The notes beneath the pieces were generated by a model. The model was not told the origin of the DNA and did not search any database. It saw only the letters and a program-made list of their open reading frames with translations. Positions 33,616-42,128 of a DNA stretch of 64,000 nucleotides are shown piece after piece. The stretch comes from Pseudonocardia sp. EC080619-01 (GTDB lineage Bacteria; Actinomycetota; Actinomycetes; Mycobacteriales; Pseudonocardiaceae), in the NCBI RefSeq assembly GCF_001420995.1, contig NZ_CP012184.1:232501-296500 (forward strand). Direction: 5' to 3'. Position 1 is the first letter of the stretch. Every line of letters starts with the position of its first letter. The translations under genes and the position numbers were made by a program.

Positions 33616-34644
33616 CTAATCGTCGTCCGCAGGGACGACCCCGAAGACGACGAAGCTGACGATCCAGTAGAGGACGTAGCCGACGAGCAGCACGACGCCG
33701 TGCCAGCGTCGCAGCCGTCCGGTCCACAACGCGTACGTCGAGAACCCGATCAGGAGGATCAGCGCCGGCAGGTGCCAGACGAAGACGTCGTCGCCCACCT
33801 CGATCGCACCGCCGGCCAGCACGATGATGCCGAGCTTGGCCGTCACCGAGAACACGACCGACCCGATGACGTTGCCGACGCCGATCAGCGGCGCACCGCG
33901 GCGGGCGGGCTCGACGGTGAGGAAGATGTCCTCCAGGGTCAGCACCAGGGTCGCGATGGTCGCGCCGAACACGGTGCCGGCGATCCCGAAGTCCTCCAGG
34001 ATGCCCTCGGTGCCCTCGGCCATCACCCAGGCGCCGACGACCAGCCCGACCAGCGACAGCACCGCCAGCCCGAGCAGTGCCCAGCCGGGCAGGTGCCGTT
34101 TGGAGGTGAGTGTCATGTCGCCGGTGCGGGAGACGTCGTCGGACAGCGTGCCGCCACCGCCGTTCCCGGCCCCCTCCATGACCTCGCTGTCGCGGAACAC
34201 CGCGACCGACCGGGTGCGCTCGCGCACCGCGACGTAGGCCACGAACGCGACGAACAGCGCGATCAGCAGGATCGCCAGTGCCGTCCCGATCTGGCCGACG
34301 AACGCCAGCGCCACCAGGACCAGCGGGGACGCCGCGAAGATCACGAGGTAGTCGCGGGGCACCTGGACGCGGCACGGCACCAGCAGTGCGGCCAGCGCCA
34401 GCACCACGCCGACCATCGAGATCACCGTGCCGAAGACGACGCCGAGCGCGACGTCCTCCATGCCCTCCAGGTTGAGCGCGACGCCGAACACGAGGTCGTC
34501 GAACTCGATTCCGGTGAAGATCACCGCGAGGAGGAAGACGGAGATCGCGAGACCGCGGGCGGCCCCGACCAGATAGGTGATCAGTTTCTCGGCGCTGTAG
34601 ATCAGCAACGCGGCACCGGCCGCGAATATGAGGATCGACATCAT
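33616..34644 (-). CDS. CaCA-family cation antiporter (Ca2+/Na+ or H+ exchanger)
   Basis: 342-residue membrane protein with two inverted halves of about five helices. Each half has the conserved acidic alpha repeat: FTGIEFDDLVFGVALNLEG in the first and GATIATLVLTLEDIFLTVEPARRG with GVGNVIGSVVFSVTAK in the second. A cytosolic loop of about 50 polar residues lies between them. I chose the ATG at 34644 (MSILIFAAGA); an upstream ATG at 34698 would add a basic stretch. It is convergent with pqqE; whether it moves Ca2+ cannot be decided here. Confidence 0.85.
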   Translation of the reverse strand: MMSILIFAAGAALLIYSAEKLITYLVGAARGLAISVFLLAVIFTGIEFDDLVFGVALNLEGMEDVALGVVFGTVISMVGVVLALAALLVPCRVQVPRDYLVIFAASPLVLVALAFVGQIGTALAILLIALFVAFVAYVAVRERTRSVAVFRDSEVMEGAGNGGGGTLSDDVSRTGDMTLTSKRHLPGWALLGLAVLSLVGLVVGAWVMAEGTEGILEDFGIAGTVFGATIATLVLTLEDIFLTVEPARRGAPLIGVGNVIGSVVFSVTAKLGIIVLAGGAIEVGDDVFVWHLPALILLIGFSTYALWTGRLRRWHGVVLLVGYVLYWIVSFVVFGVVPADDD

Positions 34645-34890
34645 CGGCGGTCGCAGCCTCCTCGTCGCCACACCGCCGCGGACCAGCGCGAACGCCATCG
34701 GCGAACTCGTCGTGTGAGTATTCGTGCGCGCACCACGACACCGGCGTCACCCCACCGGGATCGATGCTGTGATAGATGCTCGCAAGAATGTGACAGCCAC
34801 GACAGAGTTGATTTCCGATCCTCTTCGGAGCACTATGTCCTGTTCGCGGTGATCGGCACCACACCGTCCGATCCGGACCGCTGGGGCGGT
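34645..34890. other. Intergenic region between SUKH gene and CaCA antiporter
   Basis: About 245 bases, noticeably lower in GC than the flanks (for example TGATAGATGCTCGCAAGAATG near 34770). It should hold the antiporter promoter on the minus strand and the end of the SUKH transcript. No hairpin or known element recognised. Confidence 0.35.
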
Positions 34891-35514
34891 TCAGCGCAGG
34901 TCGGGCAGGTCCCAGAAGCAGTACGACGACCCGCCGGGGTCGGGGTCCTGCGGTGCGGGCAGTGCGGAGGCGGCCAACCGGCGCAGGTAGTCGGTGACGC
35001 CGGCCCCGACGCGCCGGCGTTCGTCCTCGTCCGGCCCGGCGACGACGACCTGGCCCACGTCCCCGCCCGGCTCCGGGACGACGTCGACGGCGAGCGCGTT
35101 CCCACCCCCGTCGAGGGCGAGCGGCCACCAGCCCGCGTCCCAGTAGCGGGCCCGGACCGGGTCACCGGCGCGGACGGTCACGTGGTCGTGGCTGCCGTCC
35201 TCCAGCACGTCCAGCCAGCCGCGGTAGATCACCACGGCCTCCGCGACCGGGAGCATCCGGTAGGTCGCCGGGAAGAGGCTGGTGAACCGGTCCGGCTTGT
35301 ACCCCGGCACCCGCGGGTGGTCGTTCCACTGACCGTCGCAGAGCAGGTAGAGCGCCCGGAGCGCGGCCGGGAACGGGCTGCCGAACACGACCTCGGCGGC
35401 GTCGACGTCGGCCGGGCCGGCGGGCGGGCGGGCGTTCTCCGATGCGGGGTAGCCGGCGGTGTCGAGGGCGGCCAGCCAGGTGGTCCAGGCGACGCGCGGG
35501 TCGGGATCGGTCAT
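34891..35514 (-). CDS. SMI1/KNR4 (SUKH) family protein
   Basis: 207 residues from the ATG at 35514. The SUKH-like pattern is visible: PFPAALRALYLLCDGQW near residue 50, FPATYRMLPVAEAVVIYRGW, WWPLALDGGGNALAVDVVPEPGGDVGQVVVAGPD and a helical end VTDYLRRLAAS. Many SUKH proteins are immunity proteins against contact-dependent toxins, but others are housekeeping. No toxin gene is adjacent here, so the role is open. Divergent from the FKBP gene. Confidence 0.75.
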   Translation of the reverse strand: MTDPDPRVAWTTWLAALDTAGYPASENARPPAGPADVDAAEVVFGSPFPAALRALYLLCDGQWNDHPRVPGYKPDRFTSLFPATYRMLPVAEAVVIYRGWLDVLEDGSHDHVTVRAGDPVRARYWDAGWWPLALDGGGNALAVDVVPEPGGDVGQVVVAGPDEDERRRVGAGVTDYLRRLAASALPAPQDPDPGGSSYCFWDLPDLR

Positions 35515-35690
35515 GGGGCGCAGCCTGGCACGAACCGGGTGGTCACCGGGCCGGATCGGGGACGACCGGCACCGGGCGCTCCGCGAGCGGCACGGCCCGG
35601 GGTCCGGCGCGTCCCGGTGGACCCCGTTCTGGCAGGGTCCCCGGGGACAGCCGACCGAGGTCGGGATCCAGCCCGCTGGGAGCACGCACC

Positions 35691-36068
35691 GTGACCGCAC
35701 CGCAGAAGCCCGCCGTCGAGATCGTCGACGGCCCGCTGCCCACCGACCTGGTGGTCGAGGACCTCGCCGTCGGCGACGGCCCGGAGGCCAAGCCGGGCGA
35801 CGCCGTCGCCGTGCACTACGTCGGCGTCTCCCAGTCCACCGGCCGCGAGTTCGACAACTCCTACGACCGTGGCCAGCCGCTGCAGTTCGGCCTCGGCGCC
35901 GGCCAGGTCATCTCCGGCTGGGACACCGGCGTCGTCGGCATGAGGATCGGCGGCCGTCGCCGGCTCGTCATCCCGCCGCACCTGGGCTACGGCGCCCGTG
36001 GCGCCGGCGGCGTCATCGCGCCGAACGAGACGCTGATCTTCGTCTGCGACCTGGTCGGCGTGAACTGA
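35691..36068 (+). CDS. FKBP-type peptidyl-prolyl cis-trans isomerase
   Basis: 125 residues, cytosolic: a single FKBP domain. VHYVGVSQSTGREFDNSYDRGQPLQFGLGAGQVISGWDTGVVGMRIGGRRRL and IPPHLGYGARGAGGVIAPNETLIFVCDLVGV (given here in parts) cover the whole fold, including the Asp, Trp, Tyr and Phe pocket residues. GTG start at 35691 behind GGGAG. Catalyses proline isomerisation during folding. The following phosphoesterase overlaps its stop codon. Confidence 0.94.
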   Translation: MTAPQKPAVEIVDGPLPTDLVVEDLAVGDGPEAKPGDAVAVHYVGVSQSTGREFDNSYDRGQPLQFGLGAGQVISGWDTGVVGMRIGGRRRLVIPPHLGYGARGAGGVIAPNETLIFVCDLVGVN

Positions 36069-36574
36069 GCTCGCTCGTCCTGATCTCGGACACCCATGCC
36101 CCGGCCCGGGGAGGCGCCCACGAGGGCGGCCTCCCCGGGCCGGTCTGGGATGCGGTGGACGCCGCCGACGTCGTCGTGCACGCGGGCGACTGGTGCTCGG
36201 TGGAGCTGCTCGACCGCCTGTCGGCGCGGGCGGCCCGGCTGGTGGCCTGCTGGGGCAACAACGACGGCGACGACCTGAGGGCCCGGCTGCCGGAGACGGC
36301 CCGGGTGGTGATCGACGGCGTCCGGGTCGCGGTCACCCACGAGACCGGCGCGAAGCAGGGCCGGGAGAACCGGGCACTGCGGGCACACCCGGAGACCGAC
36401 CTGCTCGTGTTCGGGCACTCGCACATCCCGTGGGACACGTGCGCGGGCGGGCTCCGCCTGCTCAACCCGGGGTCGCCGACCGACCGCAGGCGGATGCCCA
36501 CCCACACCTGGATGACGCTCACGCTGGACGACGGCCGGATCGGCGACGTCGTCCTCCACCACCTCGAGGGCTAG
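36065..36574 (+). CDS. Metallophosphoesterase (YfcE/MJ0936-like), apparent CTG start
   Basis: 169 residues with all five motifs of the calcineurin-like phosphoesterases: ISDTHAP, VVHAGDW, ACWGNNDGD, VTHETGAKQG and FGHSHIP. Likely a cytosolic phosphodiesterase with a two-metal site. No ATG, GTG or TTG exists in frame between the FKBP coding end and SLVLISDTH; the only sensible start is the CTG at 36065, whose TG overlaps the FKBP stop (CTGA, a variant of the usual ATGA coupling). Its TAG shares the palindrome CTAG with the stop of the convergent TerC gene. Confidence 0.85.
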   Translation: MSSLVLISDTHAPARGGAHEGGLPGPVWDAVDAADVVVHAGDWCSVELLDRLSARAARLVACWGNNDGDDLRARLPETARVVIDGVRVAVTHETGAKQGRENRALRAHPETDLLVFGHSHIPWDTCAGGLRLLNPGSPTDRRRMPTHTWMTLTLDDGRIGDVVLHHLEG

Positions 36575-37665
36575 TCGCGCGGCGGGGACGACACGTGGTG
36601 GTCGGCCTGCTCGTCGGCGGCCACGATCCGCGCGGCCTCCTCCTTCGAGCGCGCCAGCGGCGGCGCGGTGATGGCGCTGCTCTGCTCGGCCAGCTCCGGC
36701 TTGAGGCGCACCGCGACCAGGCTGGAGATCGTGGTGATCGCCAGGACGCCGATGATGACGGCCAGCGACAGCCCGATCCCGATCTCCGGCACCGGCAGCG
36801 GCTCCCCGCCGTTCAGGAACGGCAGGTCGTTCTCGTGCATGGCGTGCAGCGCGAGCTTCACGCCGATGAAGGCCAGCAGCACGGCCAGCCCGTACGACAG
36901 GAACACGAGCTTGTTGAGCAGGCCGCCGAGCAGGAAGTAGAGCTGGCGCAGGCCCATCAGCGCGAACGCGTTCGCGGTGAAGACCAGGTACGCCTCCTGG
37001 GTCAGGCCGAAGATCGCCGGGATCGAGTCCAGCGCGAACATGATGTCGGTGACGCCGATCGCGATCATCACGATCAGCATCGGCGTCAGCCAGCGCTTGC
37101 CGTCGATCTTCACGATCGTCTTGGCGCCCTGGTAGTCGTCGGTGACGGGGAAGACCTTGCGCACCCAGCGGAGGACACGGCCCTCCTCCCACTCCTCGTC
37201 GTCGCCACCGGCGGCCTGCTTGACCAGCGTGATCGCGGTGTAGACGAGGAACGCGGCGAACAGGTAGAAGACCCAGCTGAACTCGTTGATCACCGCGGCG
37301 CCCGCCGCGATGAAGATGCTGCGCATGATCAGCGCGATCACGATGCCGACGAGCAGCACCCGGTGCTGGTGGATCACCGGCACCTTGAACGCCGACATGA
37401 TGATCAGGAAGACGAACAGGTTGTCGACCGAGAGCGAGTACTCGGTGAGGTAGCCGGCGAAGAACTCACCGGCGTAGGTGCCTCCGGCGACGAACCAGAT
37501 GCCGATACCGAAGGCCACGGCGAGCGCGACGTAGAAGGCGACCCAGCGCGTCACCTCGCCGAGCGTGACGGCGTGCGGCTTGTGGTCGTTCAGCCAGAGA
37601 TCGGCGCCGATGACCAGGACGAACCCGGCGATCGTGACCAGCCAGACCCACAGGGGGACGTTCAC
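36571..37665 (-). CDS. TerC/Alx-family integral membrane protein
   Basis: 364 residues, nine or so membrane helices. The acidic intramembrane motifs FFAGYLTEYSLSVDNLFVFLII and IGVTDIMFALDSIPAIFGLT are the TerC signature. The family is linked to metal handling, chiefly Mn2+ export or loading of exported enzymes. GTG start at 37665 (VNVPLWVWLVTIAGF) with GGAGGA five bases upstream. A riboswitch-like leader of the yybP-ykoY class lies just upstream and suggests Mn2+-induced expression. Confidence 0.93.
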   Translation of the reverse strand: MNVPLWVWLVTIAGFVLVIGADLWLNDHKPHAVTLGEVTRWVAFYVALAVAFGIGIWFVAGGTYAGEFFAGYLTEYSLSVDNLFVFLIIMSAFKVPVIHQHRVLLVGIVIALIMRSIFIAAGAAVINEFSWVFYLFAAFLVYTAITLVKQAAGGDDEEWEEGRVLRWVRKVFPVTDDYQGAKTIVKIDGKRWLTPMLIVMIAIGVTDIMFALDSIPAIFGLTQEAYLVFTANAFALMGLRQLYFLLGGLLNKLVFLSYGLAVLLAFIGVKLALHAMHENDLPFLNGGEPLPVPEIGIGLSLAVIIGVLAITTISSLVAVRLKPELAEQSSAITAPPLARSKEEAARIVAADEQADHHVSSPPRD

Positions 37666-37694
37666 GTACTTCCTCCAGACCAGGGCAGCATGAG

Positions 37695-37845
37695 ACGGCC
37701 CGAGGTCTCTCCCGCCACGTCGCCGCGGTGGCGGCGCCAGGCGTGGCCGGTGGTGCCGGGTCCACCGGGAACAACGCTCCCGTCGGCACCGTGCTGACGA
37801 CACCACCGCGGTAGGGATACTCCCCTGCGGTTCGCGTGGAGTGTC
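37695..37845 (-). ncRNA. yybP-ykoY (manganese) riboswitch candidate in the terC leader
   Basis: On the minus strand the leader shows the two conserved internal-loop blocks of this class: GGGGAGTA (37818-37825) early and GAGACC (37704-37709) late, with paired GC-rich arms between them and the GTCGTCAGCAC segment after the first block. It ends about 30 bases before the TerC start, and TerC genes are a standard target of this riboswitch. Boundaries are approximate; identified by eye. Confidence 0.75.
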
Positions 37846-38041
37846 CACCTCAGAACCGTTGCGTGGCGAGGCGGGGTGACCGACAGCACCCGGTACCACC
37901 CGGACGGGGACCCCGTCCGTCCTTTTTGCCCGGTCCGATTCCGGATGCCGGAAGCGTCCCACCCGGGCCGGTGGCGACGTGACTCGCCGGACACCGCAAC
38001 CGGCGCGGGGGCGCGGCCGGAGCGTTCTGCGTAGTTTCGGT
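37846..38041. other. Intergenic region between terC leader and hydrolase-ABC gene
   Basis: Divergent gap. It should hold the terC promoter (minus) and that of the hydrolase-ABC gene (plus). CGGACGGGG / CCCCGTCCG around 37901-37919 forms a short hairpin followed by CCTTTTTGCC, which on the plus strand resembles a small terminator although no plus-strand gene ends there. Confidence 0.35.
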
Positions 38042-41000
38042 GTGGTGCACGTCCTCCCCCGGGCCCGCCGGCTCACCGGTCCGCTCGTCGCCCTGCTCGT
38101 CGGCGGCCTCCTGGTGTCGGTCGCCCCCGTGGCCGCCGCCGCGACCGGCGACGACGGCGGTGCCGTCACCGTCTCCGAGGAGCGGGTCGCGGTGCCGGCC
38201 GGGCCCGGTGAGCCGGGGTCGGTCGGGATCGACACCTCGCTGTACGTCCCGGCCTCCGCGACGGCGGCCACGCCCGCACCCGCGGTGCTGGTCGCCCACG
38301 GCTTCGGCGGGTCGAAGCAGTCGGTCGACCGCGACGCCCGCGAGCTCGCCGCGCGCGGCTACGTCGTGCAGACCTGGACCGCCCGCGGGTTCGGTGCGTC
38401 CGGCGGCACGATCGGGCTGAACGACCCGCAGCGCGAGGTCGCCGACGCGTCCCGGCTCCTCGACCGGCTGGCCGCGCGGCCCGAGGTCGCGCAGGACGGC
38501 GCCGGGGACCCGCGGGCCGGCGTCACGGGCGGGTCCTACGGCGGCGGGCTCGCACTGCTCCTCGCCGGCACCGATCCACGCATCGACGCGCTCGCCCCGG
38601 TGATGACGTGGAACGACCTCGGGCAGTCGCTGTTCCCGAACAACGCGGTCCCGGCCGGCGAGGACCTGCCCGGCACGCCCGCCGCGGCCGCGGACGGTCC
38701 GGACGGGGTCTTCAAGAGCGGCTGGGCCGGGGTGTTCTTCGGCTCCGGTGGCCGGGTCGCCGGAGGCTCGGGCGGGTCGGGTGGCCCGGACGACTCGAGT
38801 GGTTCCGGTGGCTCGGACGGCACCGGTGACTCCGGCGGTTCCGCTGGTCCGGGTGGCTCCGGTGACTCAGCGTCCGACGACGCCGCGGGGGGCGGCGGAT
38901 CGTCGGCCGGTGGCTCCGGTGGCTCCGGTGGCTCCGACGCGCCCGGAGCCGGATCGTCCGCCGGGAGCGGCGGCCCGGCCGGCGGGGCCGTTCCCGGCTC
39001 CGCCGCCCCCGGAGCCGGAGGCGTCCCCGAAGCGCCGTCCGCCGCCGTTCCGGGCGCACAGGTGACCTGCGGCCGGTTCGCCGCCGACGTCTGCGCCGCC
39101 TACGCCGAGGCCGCCCGCAGCGGCCGGGTCTCCCCGGAGCTGGCGGCACTGCTGCGTCGTTCCTCCCCCGCGACCGTCACCGGCCGGATCGCCGCGCCGG
39201 CGCTGCTGGTGCAGGGCGAGCAGGACACTCTCTTCGGCCTCGACCAGGCCGACGCGAACGCCCGGGAGATCGCCGCGAACGGCACGCCGGTGTCGGTGCT
39301 GTGGTTCGCGGGCGGTCACGACGGCTCCGCCCCGGACTCCGAGGTCCGCGCCCGGATCGGCGACTGGTTCGACCAGCACCTGCGCGGGGAACCCGCCGCC
39401 GACGGCACGACCGGAGCGCTGGCGGAGGCCCCGTTCGCCTACCAGGTGCGCAGCAACGTCCGCACCCGCGGCGACACGCCGACCGGCCGCACCGTGCTCG
39501 CCGACGGCTACCCCGGTCTCACCGGTGGCGCGACCCCGGCGACGCCCGTCCCGCTGTCGGGCGGCGAGCAGGTCGTCGCGCACCCGCCCGGCGGCAACCC
39601 GGCGGCGATCACCTCGCTGCCCGGTCTGGGCTCGGCGCTCGGCTCGCTGGGGTCGCTCGGGTCGCTCTCCTCGCTCGCCGCGCCCGGACAGTCCGCACGG
39701 TTCGTCTCCGAGCCGGTCGCCGAGGCGATGCAGCCGTCCGGGGCCGCGCGGACGACGGTGCGGATCGCGCGGGTGCCGGGCCAGCCGGCGCCGTCGACGG
39801 CGGTCCTGTTCGCCTCGGTGAGTGCGCTGTCCCCGGACGGCCGCAGCACCCTGCTCGGCAACGCCGTCGCCCCGCTGCGGGTCGGCGTCCCGGCCGACGG
39901 CAGCCCGGTGGAGGTGGCGGTGACGCTGCCCGGCGTCGTCGCACCGGTCACGGCGGGCAGCCGGCTGCAGGTGCAGTTCGCGACGACCGACCAGTCCTAC
40001 GACTCGGGCACCGATCCGGCGGTGTGGCGGGTCTCCCCGGGCGGGGACGGGACGCTGTCGGTCCCGCAGGTCCCCGGCCGTACCGAATCGGCAGGCACCG
40101 TGCCCCTCTGGCCGGTCCTCGGGATCGCCGGTGTGCTCGCCGCCGCGCTGGCAGCCTGGCTGGTCACCCGGTACCGGTCCCGCCGTGCGGATCCGGACGC
40201 CGCGGACGCCGCCGCGGACGGGAGCGGCGACGAGGTTCCGCCGTTGCAGGTGAGCGGCCTCGCGAAGACCTACCGCAACGGCTTCCGGGCCGTCTCCGAC
40301 GTCTCCCTGACGGTGCCCCGCGGCGCGGTGCTCGGGCTGCTCGGCCCGAACGGCGCCGGGAAGACGACCGTGCTGCGGATGCTGCTGGGCCTGATCGCAC
40401 CGACGGGAGGCGAGATGCGGGCGTTCGGACGCCCGATCCGCCCGGGGGCGGCGGTGCTGTCCCGGATCGGGGCGTTCGTGGAGGGGCCGGGCTTCCTGCC
40501 GCACCTGTCGGGGGCGGAGAACCTGCGGCTGTACTGGCAGGCGACCGGGCGCCCCCCGGAGCAGGCGCGGATGGCGGAGACCCTGGAGATCGCCGGGCTC
40601 GGCGACTCGGTGCACCGGAAGGTCGGCACGTACTCGCAGGGGATGCGGCAGCGGCTGGCGATCGCGCAGGCCATGCTGGGGCTCCCGGAGCTGCTCATCC
40701 TCGACGAGCCCACCAACGGGCTCGACCCGCCCCAGATCCACGCGATGCGGGAGCTGCTGCGCCGCTACGCGTCCGCCGGCCGCACGGTGCTGGTCTCCAG
40801 CCACCTGCTGTCGGAGGTCGAGCAGACCTGCACCGACGTCGTCGTCATGCACCGGGGAACGGTCGTCGCGTCCGGCACCGTCGCCGAGCTCACGGCGGCC
40901 GGCGGTGGGTCGTCGTTCACCGTCGACGACACCGGCCGGACCGCCGGGATCCTGGCCGGTCTGGACGGTGTGTCCGACGTGATCACCGGCGACGAACCGG

Positions 41001-41167
41001 GTGTGGTGCACGCCCACCTCGACGGCGTCGCGCGGGCCGACGCCGTCGCCGCGCTGGTCGGCGCGGGGGTCGCGGTCAGCGCGGCCGGGCCGCGCGGACG
41101 GCTGGAGGACGCGTTCCTGGAACTGGTGGGCCCGGAGGGCCGTGACGTGAGCGGAGGTGGCTCGTGA
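38042..41167 (+). CDS. Secreted alpha/beta hydrolase fused by one membrane helix to an ABC ATPase
   Basis: A 1041-residue fusion. Residues 1-34: Sec signal or anchor (LTGPLVALLVGGLLVSVAP). About 45-450: X-Pro peptidase/CocE-like alpha/beta hydrolase with nucleophile Ser165 (GGSYGGG), probable Asp395 (GEQDTLFG) and His427 (GGHDGS). A Gly/Ser-rich insert of about 105 residues (235-339) interrupts this domain. About 500-680: beta-rich CocE C-terminal type domain. 687-709: membrane helix (PVLGIAGVLAAALAAWLV). 735 onwards: ABC ATPase with Walker A GPNGAGKTT, signature YSQGMRQRLAIAQAM and LLILDEPTNGLD. So the hydrolase lies outside and the ATPase inside. The permease follows with a GTGA overlap. 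GTG start at 38042; another GTG at 38045. Confidence 0.88.
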   Translation: MVHVLPRARRLTGPLVALLVGGLLVSVAPVAAAATGDDGGAVTVSEERVAVPAGPGEPGSVGIDTSLYVPASATAATPAPAVLVAHGFGGSKQSVDRDARELAARGYVVQTWTARGFGASGGTIGLNDPQREVADASRLLDRLAARPEVAQDGAGDPRAGVTGGSYGGGLALLLAGTDPRIDALAPVMTWNDLGQSLFPNNAVPAGEDLPGTPAAAADGPDGVFKSGWAGVFFGSGGRVAGGSGGSGGPDDSSGSGGSDGTGDSGGSAGPGGSGDSASDDAAGGGGSSAGGSGGSGGSDAPGAGSSAGSGGPAGGAVPGSAAPGAGGVPEAPSAAVPGAQVTCGRFAADVCAAYAEAARSGRVSPELAALLRRSSPATVTGRIAAPALLVQGEQDTLFGLDQADANAREIAANGTPVSVLWFAGGHDGSAPDSEVRARIGDWFDQHLRGEPAADGTTGALAEAPFAYQVRSNVRTRGDTPTGRTVLADGYPGLTGGATPATPVPLSGGEQVVAHPPGGNPAAITSLPGLGSALGSLGSLGSLSSLAAPGQSARFVSEPVAEAMQPSGAARTTVRIARVPGQPAPSTAVLFASVSALSPDGRSTLLGNAVAPLRVGVPADGSPVEVAVTLPGVVAPVTAGSRLQVQFATTDQSYDSGTDPAVWRVSPGGDGTLSVPQVPGRTESAGTVPLWPVLGIAGVLAAALAAWLVTRYRSRRADPDAADAAADGSGDEVPPLQVSGLAKTYRNGFRAVSDVSLTVPRGAVLGLLGPNGAGKTTVLRMLLGLIAPTGGEMRAFGRPIRPGAAVLSRIGAFVEGPGFLPHLSGAENLRLYWQATGRPPEQARMAETLEIAGLGDSVHRKVGTYSQGMRQRLAIAQAMLGLPELLILDEPTNGLDPPQIHAMRELLRRYASAGRTVLVSSHLLSEVEQTCTDVVVMHRGTVVASGTVAELTAAGGGSSFTVDDTGRTAGILAGLDGVSDVITGDEPGVVHAHLDGVARADAVAALVGAGVAVSAAGPRGRLEDAFLELVGPEGRDVSGGGS

Positions 41168-42090
41168 GCAGCGACGACGGCCGCCGGGGCGGGGACGAGC
41201 GCCAGCTGTCCACCCGGCGGGGGCACGTGGGCGATCTCGTCGAGGGCGGGGCCGCGCCACCGGCCGTCCCCGGCCGGACGCTGCCGCTGCGGACCGAGCT
41301 GGTCCGGCAGCTGGAGCGGCGCCGCACGCAGGTGGCGTTCGCGCTGGTCGTGGCCATGCCGATCATCCTGTGGGCGGCGTTCTCACTGGGCGGCGACGAC
41401 GACGGCGGCACGGCGAGCGGGCCGAACCTCGTCGACCTGGCGTCGGGTTCCGCGACGAACTTCGCGGTCTTCACGCTGTTCGCGTCGGCGAGCTTCCTGC
41501 TGGTGGTGCTGGTGGCGTTGTTCTTCGGGGACACGGTGGCGGCCGAGGCGTCCTGGTCGTCGCTGCGCTACCTGCTGGCGATCCCGGTGCCGCGGGCGCG
41601 GCTGCTGCGGCAGAAGGCCGTCGTCGCGGGGCTGCTGTCGGTCGCGGCCCTGTTGCTGCTCCCGATCGCGTCGCTGGTGGTGGGTGCGATCGCGTACGGC
41701 ACCGGGGACCTGGTGTCCCCGGTGGGCGAGTCGCTGCCGTTCTGGACGGCCGTCGGCCGGGTCCTGCTCGGGGCGCTCTACGTCACCGTGCAGCTGAGCT
41801 GGGTCGCGGGGCTCGCCCTGCTGCTGTCGGTGAGCACCGACGCACCGCTGGGCGCGGTCGGCGGGGCGGTGATGGCGTCGATCGTCTCCCAGATCATCGA
41901 CCAGATCGACGACCTCGGCGTGATCCGGAACTTCCTGCCCACCCACTACGGCGACGCCTGGTCCGCACTGCTGGCCCGGGACATCGACTGGGCCGAGATG
42001 ACCTACGGGGCGTTCTCCGCGGTCTGCTACGCGACCGTCTTCCTGGGGGCGGCGGCCTGGCGCTTCACCCGCAAGGACATCACCAGCTGA
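41164..42090 (+). CDS. ABC-2-type transporter permease
   Basis: 308 residues with an N-terminal cytosolic tail of about 55, then six membrane helices (FALVVAMPIILWAAFSL, FAVFTLFASASFLLVVLVALFFG, VVAGLLSVAALLLLPIASLVVGAIAYG, then three more). LRYLLAIPVPRARLLRQKAV is the typical ABC-2 coupling segment. The GTG start overlaps the stop of the hydrolase-ABC gene, so the two form one exporter. Substrate unknown; the outside hydrolase may act on what is exported. Confidence 0.87.
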   Translation: MSSDDGRRGGDERQLSTRRGHVGDLVEGGAAPPAVPGRTLPLRTELVRQLERRRTQVAFALVVAMPIILWAAFSLGGDDDGGTASGPNLVDLASGSATNFAVFTLFASASFLLVVLVALFFGDTVAAEASWSSLRYLLAIPVPRARLLRQKAVVAGLLSVAALLLLPIASLVVGAIAYGTGDLVSPVGESLPFWTAVGRVLLGALYVTVQLSWVAGLALLLSVSTDAPLGAVGGAVMASIVSQIIDQIDDLGVIRNFLPTHYGDAWSALLARDIDWAEMTYGAFSAVCYATVFLGAAAWRFTRKDITS

Positions 42091-42095
42091 GCGGT

Positions 42096-42123
42096 GCCGG
42101 GCCGGGGGGCTCCCCGGCCCGGC
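42096..42123. terminator. Bidirectional hairpin terminator
   Basis: Perfect 12-base stem GCCGGGCCGGGG / CCCCGGCCCGGC with a four-base loop, located between the end of the permease gene and the convergent SDR gene. No U-tract, as is common in actinobacteria. Confidence 0.7.
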
Positions 42124-42128
42124 GCGGC

